Shown: positions 1-8,835, counted from the first letter of the stretch. The stretch is DNA of 64,000 nt from Pseudomonas sp. Teo4 (GCF_034387475.1 NZ_JAXCIL010000001.1:1922001-1986000); one strand, 5' to 3'. Notes: a model not told the origin generated them from the sequence alone. Numbers and translations are program-made.

Positions 1-254
1 AAGGTTTCGACCTGCTGGTCAACGCCTCGCCCGTCGGCATGGGCGATACCGGCGAGCTGCCGCTGCCAGCCACCCTGCTGGAAACACTACAGTCCTCTAC
101 CCTGGTGGCCGACGTCGTCACCTCGCCGGAAATCACCCCGTTGCTGGGCCAGGCACGCCAGCGCGGCTGCGCGGTCCAGACCGGCCCGGAAATGGCGTTC
201 GCCCAACTCGGCCACCTGGGCGCCTTCATGGGCGTGACGCCGCTGGAGATCTGA
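1..254 (+). CDS. Shikimate dehydrogenase-like protein, 3' end only
   Basis: Partial gene: the reading frame is already open at position 3 and ends at TGA 252-254, leaving about 83 C-terminal residues. The segment LLVNASPVGMG matches the conserved NATxxGM-type loop of the AroE/quinate-shikimate dehydrogenase family, and the tail (ALLGQARQRGC-like helix, then EMAFAQLGHLGAFMG) fits the C-terminal helices that close over the NADP site. The family interconverts dehydroshikimate and shikimate, or uses quinate. It lies 4 bases before the FAD dehydrogenase gene and is probably co-transcribed with it, so a catabolic AroE paralogue is more likely than the biosynthetic copy. The substrate cannot be told from this fragment. 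Confidence 0.8.
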   Translation, partial: GFDLLVNASPVGMGDTGELPLPATLLETLQSSTLVADVVTSPEITPLLGQARQRGCAVQTGPEMAFAQLGHLGAFMGVTPLEI

Positions 255-258
255 AGCC

Positions 259-1992
259 ATGCCCCCAATCGAACAACCGCAACAGGTGTTTGACCTGGTC
301 GTGCTCGGCAGCGGTGCCGGTGGTTTCGCCACTGCCGCCACCGCCGCCCGCCTGGGCCTGAAAGTGCTGATCGTGGAAAAGGCCGACACCTTCGGCGGCA
401 CCTCGGCCATTTCCGGCGGGGCGGCCTGGATCTACGGCACTGACCAGGCCAGCGCAGCCGGCGCCAAGGACTCCCCCGAGGCCATGCGCACTTACCTCAA
501 GGCGATCATCGGCGCCGGATACAACCCTGCACTGGTGGACACCTTCATCGAACGCGGCCACCAGGCACTGCGCTGGCTGGAGGCCAACACCGAGCTGCGC
601 TACGGCCTGCGTCCACACTCGCCGGACTACTACCCGGACGCGCCCGGCGCCACGCAGTTCGGGCGTGCACTGGAAATGGTCGAGTACGACGGCCGCCACC
701 TTGGCCCACGCTTCAAGGACCTGAAGATGCCCCCGCCAGGCATGCTGCTGTTCGGCGGCATGATGGTGAACCGCGTGGATATCCAGCATTTTCTGAGCAT
801 CCGCCGCTCGGCTGCATCGCTCTGGCATTGCCTGAAGCTGATGAGCCGTTACGGGCTGGACCGCCTGCGCCATCATCGAGGCACCCGCCTGACCACCGGT
901 AACGCACTGATCGCCCGTCTGGCCTGCAGCGCCTTCGCCCACGGCACCCAATTGTGGCTACGCAGCGAGGCTCAGGAGCTGATCGTCGAGCACGGTGAGG
1001 TCCGTGGTGTGGTGGTGCAACGTGATGGCCGCCGCGAACGGGTTTACGCCCGTGGTGGTGTGGTCTGCGCCATGGGTGGCTTCGCGGCGGGCGAACTTGC
1101 TGCCGCCAACCGGCCGGATGCAAGCGCGCCGCACCTGACCATGTCGCCGCCCACCAACGACGGGGCCGCCCTACGCCTCGGCGAGGCCGTGCAGGCCGCC
1201 AGGGGCGAAGGCCTGGCCGCCAATTTCTTCTGGGCACCGGTGTCCGAGTTGCACCATGCCAGTGGCGAGCGCGAACGGTTCCCGCACCTGGTCACCGACC
1301 GCGCCAAGCCGGGCGTGATTGCGGTCAACCCGGCCGGGCGGCGCTTCGTCAACGAGTCCGACTCCTACCACCACTTCGTGCAGACCATGTTCGCCCAGGG
1401 CATCAGCACCTGCTGGCTGATCTGCGACGCCGAGGCCATGAACCGCTACGGCCTGGGCCTGGCGCGGCCAAAGCCCGTAGACAACTCAGCCCTGATCGAG
1501 GCGGGCTACCTGTACCGGGCCGACAGCCCAGACGCACTGGCCAAGGCCATTGGTGTCGATACTCAGGCACTGGCGCAAACGCTCGAGCAGTTCAACGCCG
1601 ATGCCCGTAACGGCGTCGACCGCGCCTTCGGCAAGGGCGCGAATAGCTACAACCGCTATATGGGCGACCCGCAACACCAGCCCAACCCGTGCCTGGCACC
1701 ACTGGCCAAGGCGCCTTTCTACGCCATCCGCATCCATACCGGCGACCTCGGCTCGGCACGCGGCCTGGCCACAGACGCCAACGCCAACGTGCTGAACCGC
1801 GCCGGCACCCCGATCACCGGGCTATATGCCGTCGGCAACGACATGAACTCATTGATGGACGGCACCTACCCCGGCCCGGGTATCACCCTTGGCCCCGCCC
1901 TCACTTTCGGCTGGATTGCTGCCAGCCATATCGCCGAGCGCCTGCAGGCGCCGGCCACCCACTCGGAGAAACACCCATGTACTACGAACTGA
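259..1992 (+). CDS. FAD-dependent dehydrogenase, 3-ketosteroid dehydrogenase/fumarate reductase flavoprotein type (copy 1)
   Basis: 577 residues, predicted cytoplasmic. The N-terminal dinucleotide fold is clear: GSGAGG at residues 17-22, acidic Glu40 at the end of beta-2, then FGGTSAISGG at 45-54. Near the C-terminus YPGPG (Tyr537 to Gly541) matches the KstD active-site motif, where the Tyr and the Gly four residues later polarise the 3-keto group, followed by ITLGPALTFG for FAD binding. The family desaturates alpha-beta positions of ketones or reduces double bonds. It starts 4 bases after the AroE-like gene and its 3' end overlaps the NIPSNAP gene by 16 bases. Two paralogues lie downstream (2410 and 8991); this copy keeps Pro in YPGPG where they have YPSGG. 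The substrate is unknown; a cyclic ketone related to quinate/shikimate or a terpenoid/steroid are possibilities. Confidence 0.85.
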   Translation: MPPIEQPQQVFDLVVLGSGAGGFATAATAARLGLKVLIVEKADTFGGTSAISGGAAWIYGTDQASAAGAKDSPEAMRTYLKAIIGAGYNPALVDTFIERGHQALRWLEANTELRYGLRPHSPDYYPDAPGATQFGRALEMVEYDGRHLGPRFKDLKMPPPGMLLFGGMMVNRVDIQHFLSIRRSAASLWHCLKLMSRYGLDRLRHHRGTRLTTGNALIARLACSAFAHGTQLWLRSEAQELIVEHGEVRGVVVQRDGRRERVYARGGVVCAMGGFAAGELAAANRPDASAPHLTMSPPTNDGAALRLGEAVQAARGEGLAANFFWAPVSELHHASGERERFPHLVTDRAKPGVIAVNPAGRRFVNESDSYHHFVQTMFAQGISTCWLICDAEAMNRYGLGLARPKPVDNSALIEAGYLYRADSPDALAKAIGVDTQALAQTLEQFNADARNGVDRAFGKGANSYNRYMGDPQHQPNPCLAPLAKAPFYAIRIHTGDLGSARGLATDANANVLNRAGTPITGLYAVGNDMNSLMDGTYPGPGITLGPALTFGWIAASHIAERLQAPATHSEKHPCTTN

Positions 1993-2297
1993 GAACCTAC
2001 ACCATCGACCCACTGAAACTGGCCGACTGGCTGGCCCTGTACCAGAGCCACGCCCTGGAGGTACAGACCGAGCACCTGGGCAAGCTGGTCGGCTTCTTTA
2101 CCACCGAGTTCGGTGAGGCCAACCAGGTGGTGCACCTGTGGGGCTACACCAGCCTTGACGAGCGCATGGACCGGCGCAAGGCGATGGCCGCCGACCCACG
2201 CTGGGCGGAGTTCTCCCGCCGCAACCGCGAGCTGGGCGCGGTGCTCAAGCTCGAGTCACGCATGCTGCGGCCCACAGGCTTTTCGCCGCTGCAGTGA
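1977..2297 (+). CDS. NIPSNAP family protein
   Basis: 106 residues starting with MYYELRTYTIDP, the classic opening of NIPSNAP ferredoxin-like alpha/beta barrel domains, which often sit in catabolic operons and whose biochemical role is poorly known. The ATG at 1977 lies inside the end of the upstream dehydrogenase gene (16-base overlap), with GGAGAAA about six bases before it as ribosome binding site. An upstream extension of the frame is possible but would overlap the dehydrogenase heavily and lacks similarity. Probably translationally coupled to the FAD dehydrogenase, so perhaps an accessory or small enzyme acting on the same substrate. Confidence 0.85.
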   Translation: MYYELRTYTIDPLKLADWLALYQSHALEVQTEHLGKLVGFFTTEFGEANQVVHLWGYTSLDERMDRRKAMAADPRWAEFSRRNRELGAVLKLESRMLRPTGFSPLQ

Positions 2298-2409
2298 AGA
2301 TCAGCCCGTTTCTCACAGTGCCTCTTCCTTGTTGGAAGGGGCCGGGAACGGTTGAAGTGGTGCCGAGGCGCTCGACCTCGGCGAGTGACAATCTGACTGG
2401 AAACCTTCC

Positions 2410-4089
2410 ATGCTGCCCCCGCCCACGCTTGAATGTGACGTCCTTGTCATCGGCTCCGGCGCCTCCGGCCTTGCCGCCGCAGTCACTGCCGCACATCACG
2501 GTTTGAAGGTGATCGTCGCGGAAAAAGCCAGCCAGCTAGGCGGTACCAGCGCCTGGTCGGGTGGCTGGTTGTGGATCCCGCGTAATCCATTGGCCGTCGC
2601 AGAAGGCACCATCGAGGCCGACGACGCACCAGAGCGGTATTTGCGTGCGCAAACGCAGGTAACCGAACTCGACCCACGCCAGCGCGCCTTTCTACGCCAT
2701 GGCCCGGACATGGTGGCGTTCTTCCAGCAACATACCGCCGTGCAGTTTTTTTCCGGTTCGAAAATGCCCGACATGCACGAAGGCGATGGCAGCGCGGGTG
2801 GCGGCCGCTCACTGTGTGCGCAGCCATTCGACGCACGCCAGCTCGGGCAATGGATACACAAACTGCGGCCACCGTTGGACATCGTCAGCCTGGCCGGCAT
2901 GGGCATCGCCGGAGGCGCGGACATGGCCGCGTTCTTCAACGCCACGCGTTCGGCAAAGGCCGCACTGCACGTCAGCAAGCGCCTGCTGCGCCATGGCCGC
3001 GACCTGCTGTTGCATCGACGTGGAATGCAGTTGGTCAACGGCAATGCCCTGGTGGCACGCCTGTTACGCAGCGCCCTCGACCTTGGCGTGACGCTGCTCA
3101 CCGACCTGGCGGCCACACGCTTGCTGGGCGAAGGCCGAATCACCGGAGCACAATTCGCCAATGGCCAGCAGGTGCTGGCACGCCGTGGCGTGGTGCTGGC
3201 TTGCGGCGGGTTTCCCCACGACCGCCAGCGCATTGCCCAACTGATCGCCCATGCCCCCGACGGCGATCGCCATCACTCCGCCGCGCCAAGGGAAAACAGC
3301 GGCGACGGCCTGCGACTGGCCGAGCAGGTCGGCGCTCAGGTGGGCACGACGCTGGCCCACGCCGGCGCCTGGGCCCCGGTTTCGCTGGTGCCCCGCAGCG
3401 ATGGCAGCATTGGCCATTTCCCTCACCTGATCGACCGCGCCAAGCCGGGCTTTATCGCGGTGCGCCGCGACGGCCGGCGCTTCGTCAATGAGGCCGACAG
3501 CTACCACGCCTTCATGAATGCGCTGTTCGCCGCAACGCCCGAAGGCCAGCCGCACGAGGCTTGGCTGATCTGCGATCACACCGCGCAACGTCGCTATGGT
3601 ATCGGCTGGGCCAAGCCCTTCCCGTTCCCCACGGCTTTCTATGAGCGACGCGGCTATTTGTTCAGCGGCCATACGCTGGAAGCGTTGGCCATGCGCTGCG
3701 GGATCGATGCCGGGCAATTGAAAAGCACGGTGGACGCGTTCAATCATCACGCATTGCAAGGCCAGGACCCGGACTTCCAGCGTGGCGCGTCGGCCTACAA
3801 CAAGGCACAGGGCGACCCGCTGCAGACGCCGAACCCATCCCTGCGACCATTACGGCATGGCCCGTTCCATGCGGTGCGGCTGCTGCCCGGCAGCCTTGGC
3901 ACCTTCGCAGGTATTCGCACGGATGCCTCTGCGCGGGTGCTGGATGCCCATGAGCAACCGATCCCCGGCTTGTTCGCGGTCGGCAACGACATGCAGAGCA
4001 TCATGGGCGGGCATTACCCAAGTGGCGGCATCACCCTTGGCCCGGGCATGACCTTCGGCTACCTGGCCGGTCGGGCGCTGAGCGTCTAG
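2410..4089 (+). CDS. FAD-dependent dehydrogenase, 3-ketosteroid dehydrogenase/fumarate reductase type (copy 2)
   Basis: 559 residues, paralogous to the proteins at 259 and 8991. MLPPPTLECDVLVIGSGASG gives the FAD-binding GxGxxG at about residues 16-21; LGGTSAWSGG follows. The C-terminal motif is YPSGGITLGPG (Tyr536), so the catalytic Tyr and the Gly at +4 of KstD enzymes are kept, but the Pro of YPGPG is replaced. It resembles the 8991 protein (SGGWxWxPRNPLA, CGGFP/AGGFPxD, SCSGDGLRL-like) more than the 259 protein. The ATG at 2410 is preceded by a weak GGAAA site. A 112-base gap separates it from the NIPSNAP gene, and a strong hairpin follows 10 bases after its stop. Predicted cytoplasmic; substrate unknown. 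Confidence 0.85.
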   Translation: MLPPPTLECDVLVIGSGASGLAAAVTAAHHGLKVIVAEKASQLGGTSAWSGGWLWIPRNPLAVAEGTIEADDAPERYLRAQTQVTELDPRQRAFLRHGPDMVAFFQQHTAVQFFSGSKMPDMHEGDGSAGGGRSLCAQPFDARQLGQWIHKLRPPLDIVSLAGMGIAGGADMAAFFNATRSAKAALHVSKRLLRHGRDLLLHRRGMQLVNGNALVARLLRSALDLGVTLLTDLAATRLLGEGRITGAQFANGQQVLARRGVVLACGGFPHDRQRIAQLIAHAPDGDRHHSAAPRENSGDGLRLAEQVGAQVGTTLAHAGAWAPVSLVPRSDGSIGHFPHLIDRAKPGFIAVRRDGRRFVNEADSYHAFMNALFAATPEGQPHEAWLICDHTAQRRYGIGWAKPFPFPTAFYERRGYLFSGHTLEALAMRCGIDAGQLKSTVDAFNHHALQGQDPDFQRGASAYNKAQGDPLQTPNPSLRPLRHGPFHAVRLLPGSLGTFAGIRTDASARVLDAHEQPIPGLFAVGNDMQSIMGGHYPSGGITLGPGMTFGYLAGRALSV

Positions 4090-4099
4090 CCCGTGGCTC

Positions 4100-4126
4100 G
4101 CTATTGTTCGGTTACCGAACAATAGC
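4100..4126. promoter_or_regulatory. Perfect 12-bp inverted repeat (operator or terminator stem)
   Basis: Arms GCTATTGTTCGG (4100-4111) and CCGAACAATAGC (4115-4126) with a three-base TTA loop. It lies 10 bases after the stop of the dehydrogenase and about 130 bases before the MFS gene. No T-run follows, so it is not a canonical intrinsic terminator. The GTTCGGTTACCGAAC centre also looks like a TetR-type operator, although no TetR gene is in view. Confidence 0.6.
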
Positions 4127-4256
4127 CCCTCACTTGAATTGACGCTCACCCATTCACTGCTCACCATTGAATGACCTTGCGTGCGCCCCCTGCCTGGGAC
4201 CCAGCCACGACCGAGACGTACCCGCAGTCATTACAATTTCAAGAAATATCCACGAC

Positions 4257-5582
4257 ATGACCCATTCCAAGTTCGACACCGCCCTACCCCGTCTTAGCCA
4301 CGGGTCCATCGGCGACAAGCTGCGCGGCGCCTTCGCCGTCGGCAAAACCCGCTGGGGCATGCTTGCCCTGGTGTTCTTCGCCACCACCCTGAACTACATC
4401 GACCGCGCCGCGCTCGGCATCATGCAGCCCGTCCTGGCCAAGGAAATGAGCTGGACGGCGATGGACTACGCCAACATCAACTTCTGGTTCCAGGTTGGCT
4501 ACGCCATCGGTTTTCTGCTGCAAGGCAGGCTGATCGACAACGTCGGCGTGAAGCGTGCGTTCTTCTTTGCGGTGCTGCTCTGGAGCCTGGCCACCGGCGC
4601 CCATGGGCTGGCCACTTCAGCCGCAGGCTTCATGGTCTGCCGATTCATTCTCGGCCTGACCGAAGCCGCCAACTACCCGGCCTGCGTGAAAACCACGCGG
4701 CTGTGGTTCCCCGCCGGCGAACGCGCCATCGCCACCGGGCTGTTCAACGCCGGTACCAACGTCGGCGCCATGGTCACCCCGGCACTGTTGCCGTTGATCC
4801 TGGCCGTGTGGGGTTGGCAGGCCGCGTTCATCGCCATGGGTAGTCTTGGCTTGATCTGGGTGGTGTTCTGGGGCCTTAAGTACTTCAACCCTGAAGACCA
4901 CCCGCGCCTGCGTCAGAGCGAGCTGGAGTACATCCAGCAGGACGCCGAGCCCGAGGTCCCGCGCTTGCCGTTCAGCCGTATTCTGCGCCTGCGCGGCACC
5001 TGGGCCTTCGCGGTGGCGTATTCGATCACAGCGCCGGTGTTCTGGTTCTACCTGTACTGGCTGCCGCCGTTTCTCAACCAGCAGTACTCGCTGGGTATCA
5101 GCGTGACCCAGATGGGTATCCCGCTGATATTGATCTGGCTGACGGCAGACTTCGGCAGCATCGGCGGTGGCATTCTTTCGTCCTGGCTGATCGGCCGTGG
5201 CGTGCGCGCAACCCGCGCCCGACTGCTGTCGATGCTGATCTTCGCCTGCACCATCGTCAGCGTGGTCTTCGCCGCCAACGCCAGCGGCTTGTGGATGGCG
5301 GTGCTGGCCATCGCCGTGGCAGTGGGAGCGCACCAGGCCTGGACCGCGAACATCTGGAGCCTGGTGATGGACTACACGCCCAAGCACCTGGTGAGCACGG
5401 TGTTTGGCTTCGGCAGCATGTGCGCGGCGATTGGCGGGATGTTCATGACGCAGATCGTCGGCAGTGTGCTGACGGCTACCCACAACAATTATGCGGTGTT
5501 GTTCACCATGATTCCGGCGATGTACTTCATTGCGCTGGTGTGGATGTACTTCATGGCGCCGCGCAAGATCGAAACGGTTTAG
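4257..5582 (+). CDS. MFS transporter, anion:cation symporter-like
   Basis: 441 residues from the ATG at 4257; an in-frame TTG at 4167 would add 30 residues but has no good ribosome binding site. The protein has about 12 membrane segments. FFATTLNYIDRAALGI is the typical first helix of the ACS (phthalate/glucarate/hexuronate) family, followed by GRLIDNVGVKRA (MFS loop 2-3 signature) and FILGLTEAANYPACVKTTRLWFP, the helix-4/5 signature of this family. These permeases take up organic acids with H+ or Na+. Its place behind the dehydrogenases suggests that it imports the substrate of this catabolic locus. A strong terminator follows at 5607. Confidence 0.88.
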   Translation: MTHSKFDTALPRLSHGSIGDKLRGAFAVGKTRWGMLALVFFATTLNYIDRAALGIMQPVLAKEMSWTAMDYANINFWFQVGYAIGFLLQGRLIDNVGVKRAFFFAVLLWSLATGAHGLATSAAGFMVCRFILGLTEAANYPACVKTTRLWFPAGERAIATGLFNAGTNVGAMVTPALLPLILAVWGWQAAFIAMGSLGLIWVVFWGLKYFNPEDHPRLRQSELEYIQQDAEPEVPRLPFSRILRLRGTWAFAVAYSITAPVFWFYLYWLPPFLNQQYSLGISVTQMGIPLILIWLTADFGSIGGGILSSWLIGRGVRATRARLLSMLIFACTIVSVVFAANASGLWMAVLAIAVAVGAHQAWTANIWSLVMDYTPKHLVSTVFGFGSMCAAIGGMFMTQIVGSVLTATHNNYAVLFTMIPAMYFIALVWMYFMAPRKIETV

Positions 5583-5606
5583 GCGCGAAAACACTTTCCT
5601 CTATGG

Positions 5607-5629
5607 GGCCCTTAGGGGCCTCTTTTTTT
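5607..5629 (+). terminator. Rho-independent terminator of the MFS gene
   Basis: GGCCC (5607-5611), loop TTAG, GGGCC (5616-5620), then a run of seven T (5623-5629), 25 bases after the MFS stop codon. This closes the plus-strand unit. Confidence 0.85.
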
Positions 5630-5683
5630 GCCTTGGGAATGGTGTTGGGGTGTTTGGCGTTAGAGGTGTTGCGCCTGTGGGAT

Positions 5684-5900
5684 CGAGCGCCGCCCGCGCG
5701 GCGCATCGCGAGCAAGGCTCGCTCCTACGTTTGTTTCGGGCCAATTATTCCTGCGAGATTCGTGCGCGACCGCTTTGGCGCCAGACGGGATATTACGTCG
5801 TATGAACCAGGCGGTCGCGCGCGCCTGTCACAGGCGTTATTGGCCGTAAACAAACGTAGGAGCGAGCCTTGCTCGCGATGCGCCGCGCGGGCGGCGCTCG
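5684..5900. repeat. 217-bp palindromic BIME-like element, copy 1
   Basis: Two 53-bp arms (5684-5736 and 5848-5900) that are perfect reverse complements, starting CGAGCGCCGCCCGCGCGG and containing GCGAGCAAGGCTCGCTCCTA, a Pseudomonas REP-type stem. They flank an asymmetric 111-bp core. The same length and identical arms recur at 15176 and 51120. The element accounts for most of the 344-base space between the MFS gene and the convergent isomerase gene; apart from it and the terminator at 5607 nothing else is evident there. It is presumably non-coding; short open frames across it are by-products of GC content. Confidence 0.9.
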
Positions 5901-5926
5901 ATATCCGCACCACCTAAACGCTCAAG

Positions 5927-6742
5927 TCAGACCCTTGCCAATACCGCGACTGCCTTTTCCAACGCCATCCGCGCCCGCTGCTCGGCACTGATCCCCTGCT
6001 CCATCAACTGCCGCGTCGGAATCTCCAGGCTCAGCGGCACGGTGGCCGGCAAGGTACGCAGCAGGCCAATCAGGTCGGCATCGCCATCCCCCGGAAAGCG
6101 CCGTTCGTTACGCGCCTGGCGCAGAATCTCGTCCATATCATCCGGCACCGGGCCAGCCACATCGCACAGCTGGGCATAACGCATGCACTGCGGTGCCAGA
6201 CGCGCCAGGTCCTGCAGGGACGATCGTGAGCGGTTGAAGTGGAAGGCATCCACCAACACACAGCCATTGGCACGGTCGGCCTCGGCAACGATGTCCATGG
6301 CCTGGCGCAGGTTGCGCACGTCGGTCCAGGGCATGAACTCAAGGTGCGGGTGAATGCCGTAGCCTGCCGCCAGGTCGCACAACTCGGCAAAACGCTCAGT
6401 GAGGCGCACCTGGTCCGGGTCGTTCCCCGCCACCAGCAGCTCGGTGCCACCCAACTCGGCCCCCACCGCCAGGATGGCCTCGAAATCGGCAACGCAGGTT
6501 TCCGGTTTCAAACGCAGAATTTCCAGGTCCAGCACCTTGATACCGGTATCGCGCAGGCGCGCCTGGGTCTGCCGACGCAACTCGGCGTCTGCCACCAGCG
6601 GGAAATGCCGCTCTTCCTGAGTGGCAGGCACCAGTCGCAAGCCAACGTGGCTGTACCCGGCGCGGGCGGCGACTTCCACCATGTCCGGCGGAGAAAGCTC
6701 AAGCACCGTCAGTGCGGCCAGGGAAAAGATTCGATCAGTCAT
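5927..6742 (-). CDS. Sugar phosphate isomerase/epimerase-like TIM barrel (xylose isomerase-like fold)
   Basis: 271 residues from the ATG at 6742, which has AGGTGG as ribosome binding site; the frame is open further upstream but without support. The AP-endonuclease-2/xylose-isomerase-like TIM barrel is indicated by HVGLRL (strand 1), LDLEILRL, LEFMPW, LVDAFHF and AQLCD, which supply the metal-binding Glu, Asp, His and Asp expected for this fold. Members include epimerases, IolE-type dehydratases and 3-dehydroshikimate dehydratases of the QsuB type. With an AroE-like gene in the same locus, a dehydroshikimate dehydratase or an inositol-type isomerase are both conceivable. The gene follows the Gfo/Idh dehydrogenase gene by 81 bases on the same strand. 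A paralogue is at the right end of the window. Confidence 0.8.
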   Translation of the reverse strand: MTDRIFSLAALTVLELSPPDMVEVAARAGYSHVGLRLVPATQEERHFPLVADAELRRQTQARLRDTGIKVLDLEILRLKPETCVADFEAILAVGAELGGTELLVAGNDPDQVRLTERFAELCDLAAGYGIHPHLEFMPWTDVRNLRQAMDIVAEADRANGCVLVDAFHFNRSRSSLQDLARLAPQCMRYAQLCDVAGPVPDDMDEILRQARNERRFPGDGDADLIGLLRTLPATVPLSLEIPTRQLMEQGISAEQRARMALEKAVAVLARV

Positions 6743-6823
6743 GTGTTCCACCTGAAGCAATAAAGGAGGGAGGTCGCTGGCGCTCTGCCAACAGGGCAAG
6801 ACCAGCGACGCAGGGTGTGGGTG

Positions 6824-7876
6824 TCAGGCAATCGGCTCTGGCGCGCAGGCTCGGCCGCTTTCGGCCGCCTGGCGGATGGCCTCGATCAGCGCCAGGGTGC
6901 GGCCACCGTCGGCGGCGTCGATCAGCGGGGCTTCTTCGCCACGGGCAACGCGGATGAAATGCTGCAATTGCAAGGTCAACGCCTCGCCTGCGGGAATCGA
7001 CTCTTCGCTTTGCAGCAGCGGCGTGTGCCAGCCAGAACCGGTTTCGGCGTAGTGCCAGCGCTTGAGCTGCGGAATGCTCAGCGCACCTTCAGTGCCGGCC
7101 AGCAGGTAGCAAGGCTGATCGGCTTGGCGCGGGTAGATCGGGCTCTCGCCGGAATCCAGCTCCCAGCTCCACGGCGCGGCCACCGCGTCAGAACCGGTCA
7201 GGCTGCCCAACGCGCCGTTGGCGAACTGCAACAGCACCGCGGCGCTGTCCTCGTTGGCAAAGCCACGCACATCGTTACGGGTGAACGCCTGCACCTGCAC
7301 CACCTCGCCACACAGGTGGCGCAGCAGGTCGAGGTCGTGAATCAGGTTGGTCAGCAGAAAGCCCGCGCCCGGCTCACGGCGCCAAGGCGTCTCGAAATAG
7401 CTGTCAGGCTTTTGCAGCTGCCACAACGCGGTGACGTTGATCAGCCTGCCCAGTCGGCCATCCTGAATCACCTGGCGCGCACGGGTGATCAACGGGTTGT
7501 GCCGCCGGTGGTGGCCGACCAGCACCGGCACGCCACAACGGCGCGAAGCCTCCACCAGCGCCCGGACTTCGTCCAGGTGCACTCCCACCGGCTTTTCCAC
7601 CAGCACCGGCACGCCGGCCTCGACGCAATCCAGGGCCGTGGCGACATGTTGGTTGTTCGGGTTGGCGATGATCACCGCCTCGGGCTGGACTCGCTCCAGC
7701 ATCTGGCGGTGGTCGGCAAACCAGGCCACGCCGCACTCGGCGGCGAACGCCTCGGCCTGCGGGCCGGGGTCGGCCACTGCACACAACTGCGCTTCTGGTA
7801 GCTTGCGCAGGTGCTGGTAATGCTGACGGCCCATGATGCCGGCGCCGATGAGGGCGATACGAAGGGGTGCGTTCAA
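6824..7876 (-). CDS. Gfo/Idh/MocA family NAD(P)-dependent oxidoreductase
   Basis: 350 residues. The Rossmann fold starts at once (RIALIGAGIMGRQHYQHL), and VLVEKPVGVH carries the EKP signature whose Lys is catalytic in this family, near residue 100. The C-terminal part has the usual alpha/beta domain. The family oxidises or epimerises polyols and sugars such as inositol, glucose and shikimate-like cyclitols. The start is a TTG at 7874-7876 with AGAGGA seven bases upstream; no in-frame ATG precedes the dinucleotide fold, so TTG is chosen. It is the first gene of the minus-strand pair with the TIM-barrel gene, and two 15-bp palindromes lie just upstream (7913 and 7947). Confidence 0.85.
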   Translation of the reverse strand: MNAPLRIALIGAGIMGRQHYQHLRKLPEAQLCAVADPGPQAEAFAAECGVAWFADHRQMLERVQPEAVIIANPNNQHVATALDCVEAGVPVLVEKPVGVHLDEVRALVEASRRCGVPVLVGHHRRHNPLITRARQVIQDGRLGRLINVTALWQLQKPDSYFETPWRREPGAGFLLTNLIHDLDLLRHLCGEVVQVQAFTRNDVRGFANEDSAAVLLQFANGALGSLTGSDAVAAPWSWELDSGESPIYPRQADQPCYLLAGTEGALSIPQLKRWHYAETGSGWHTPLLQSEESIPAGEALTLQLQHFIRVARGEEAPLIDAADGGRTLALIEAIRQAAESGRACAPEPIA

Positions 7877-7912
7877 CAGACGGTCCTCTTGTCATTGTTG
7901 TTGTCGAGATTC

Positions 7913-7927
7913 TGAAACCAGGTTCCA
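7913..7927. promoter_or_regulatory. Putative IclR operator site 1 (TGAAACCAGGTTCCA)
   Basis: Member of a family of 15-bp near-palindromes, consensus TRRAAYCANGTTCCA, found at 7913, 7947 and 8953. It lies 37 bases upstream of the Gfo/Idh start codon, where it could overlap the promoter. Assignment to the neighbouring IclR regulator is inferred. Confidence 0.6.
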
Positions 7928-7946
7928 CAATCCACTTTCAACAATT

Positions 7947-7961
7947 TAGAACCAAGTTCCA
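7947..7961. promoter_or_regulatory. Putative IclR operator site 2 (TAGAACCAAGTTCCA)
   Basis: Second copy of the TRRAAYCANGTTCCA palindrome, 34 bp from the first (centre to centre), between the Gfo/Idh gene and the 3' end of the IclR gene. Two sites about three helical turns apart suggest cooperative binding. Confidence 0.6.
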
Positions 7962-8024
7962 GCTTTCAGAAGCACCCGCTCGATAGACTGTGCGGTAATC
8001 GACCGCTAATACGCGCAGAGGCCT

Positions 8025-8801
8025 TCAGACGAACAGTTCGCTGGCCTGGCTGGCGGCCGACAGCTCCTCCACCGCGGCCAACAGCAGCGGTGCCAGTTCC
8101 GGCAGGCGCGTCTGCGCCATGCGGGCACTGGGGCCGGCGATGCTCAGCACTCCGATGACTTCGTCACTGTAGGAACGACGCACCACCGCCGCCAGGGCCG
8201 AGGTACCGACCGCCGAGGTTTCCTCGACCCAGGCATAGCCACGTTCGCGGGCACGGTGCAGGTAGGCCAGCAGTTCGTCGGTGGAGCGTGGTGCATTCGG
8301 GCCGAACTGCGCGGGGTCGGCGATGCCCTGGCGCAACACCATCTGCAGCGCCGCCTCATCGCTCAGGCTGGCCAGCCAGGCATGCCCGGACGCGGTGTAG
8401 AACAGCGGCGCGTCACGGCCCATGTCGGGGTCATAGCGCAGCCCGGAACGGGCGCCCTGGGACTTGGCGATCCATGTCTGGCGGCTGCCGTCGATCACGC
8501 CGAGGCGCACCAGTTCACCGCTGTCCTGGGCCAGACGGTCGAGAATCGGCTGAATGATGTCGGCACCGCTGTTGGACAGGTAGCGAAAGCCCAGCGCCAC
8601 CAGCTTGGCGGACAGTTGGTAGCGGCTGTTGTCGCGGTTCTGCCGCACGTAGCCCAGGCGAATCAGCTCGGCCAGCATGCGGTGGGCGGCGCTCTTGGGA
8701 ATGTCCAGGCGCTCGGCCAGGGTTTGCAGCGCCAGGCCTTGGGGTTCGCCGGTAAGGCTTTCTACAAGACTGAAGGCGCGTTCGATCTGACTACCAGCCA
8801 T
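8025..8801 (-). CDS. IclR family transcriptional regulator
   Basis: 258 residues, usual IclR length. The N-terminal winged helix-turn-helix is clear: ERAFSLVESL, LQTLAERLDIPKSAAHRMLAELIRLGYVRQ at about residues 8-53. The C-terminal effector-binding domain follows, with the GVIDGSRQTWIAKSQG and YTASGHAWLASL strands typical of the family. It sits between the Gfo/Idh gene on the same strand and a divergent FAD dehydrogenase, with matching palindromes in front of both units and a weaker match (8836) in front of its own ATG. It most likely represses this catabolic locus until an effector, perhaps an aromatic or cyclic acid, binds; it may also repress itself. Confidence 0.9.
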   Translation of the reverse strand: MAGSQIERAFSLVESLTGEPQGLALQTLAERLDIPKSAAHRMLAELIRLGYVRQNRDNSRYQLSAKLVALGFRYLSNSGADIIQPILDRLAQDSGELVRLGVIDGSRQTWIAKSQGARSGLRYDPDMGRDAPLFYTASGHAWLASLSDEAALQMVLRQGIADPAQFGPNAPRSTDELLAYLHRARERGYAWVEETSAVGTSALAAVVRRSYSDEVIGVLSIAGPSARMAQTRLPELAPLLLAAVEELSAASQASELFV

Positions 8802-8835
8802 TACTACAAGACCCCTGAAAAAATTGTGCGAATTC

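Noticed and set aside
2398..2410. TGGAAACCTTCCA palindrome before the second FAD dehydrogenase as an IclR operator
   Set aside because: Half sites match but the spacing is two bases shorter than in the three good sites, and it overlaps the start codon and ribosome binding site.
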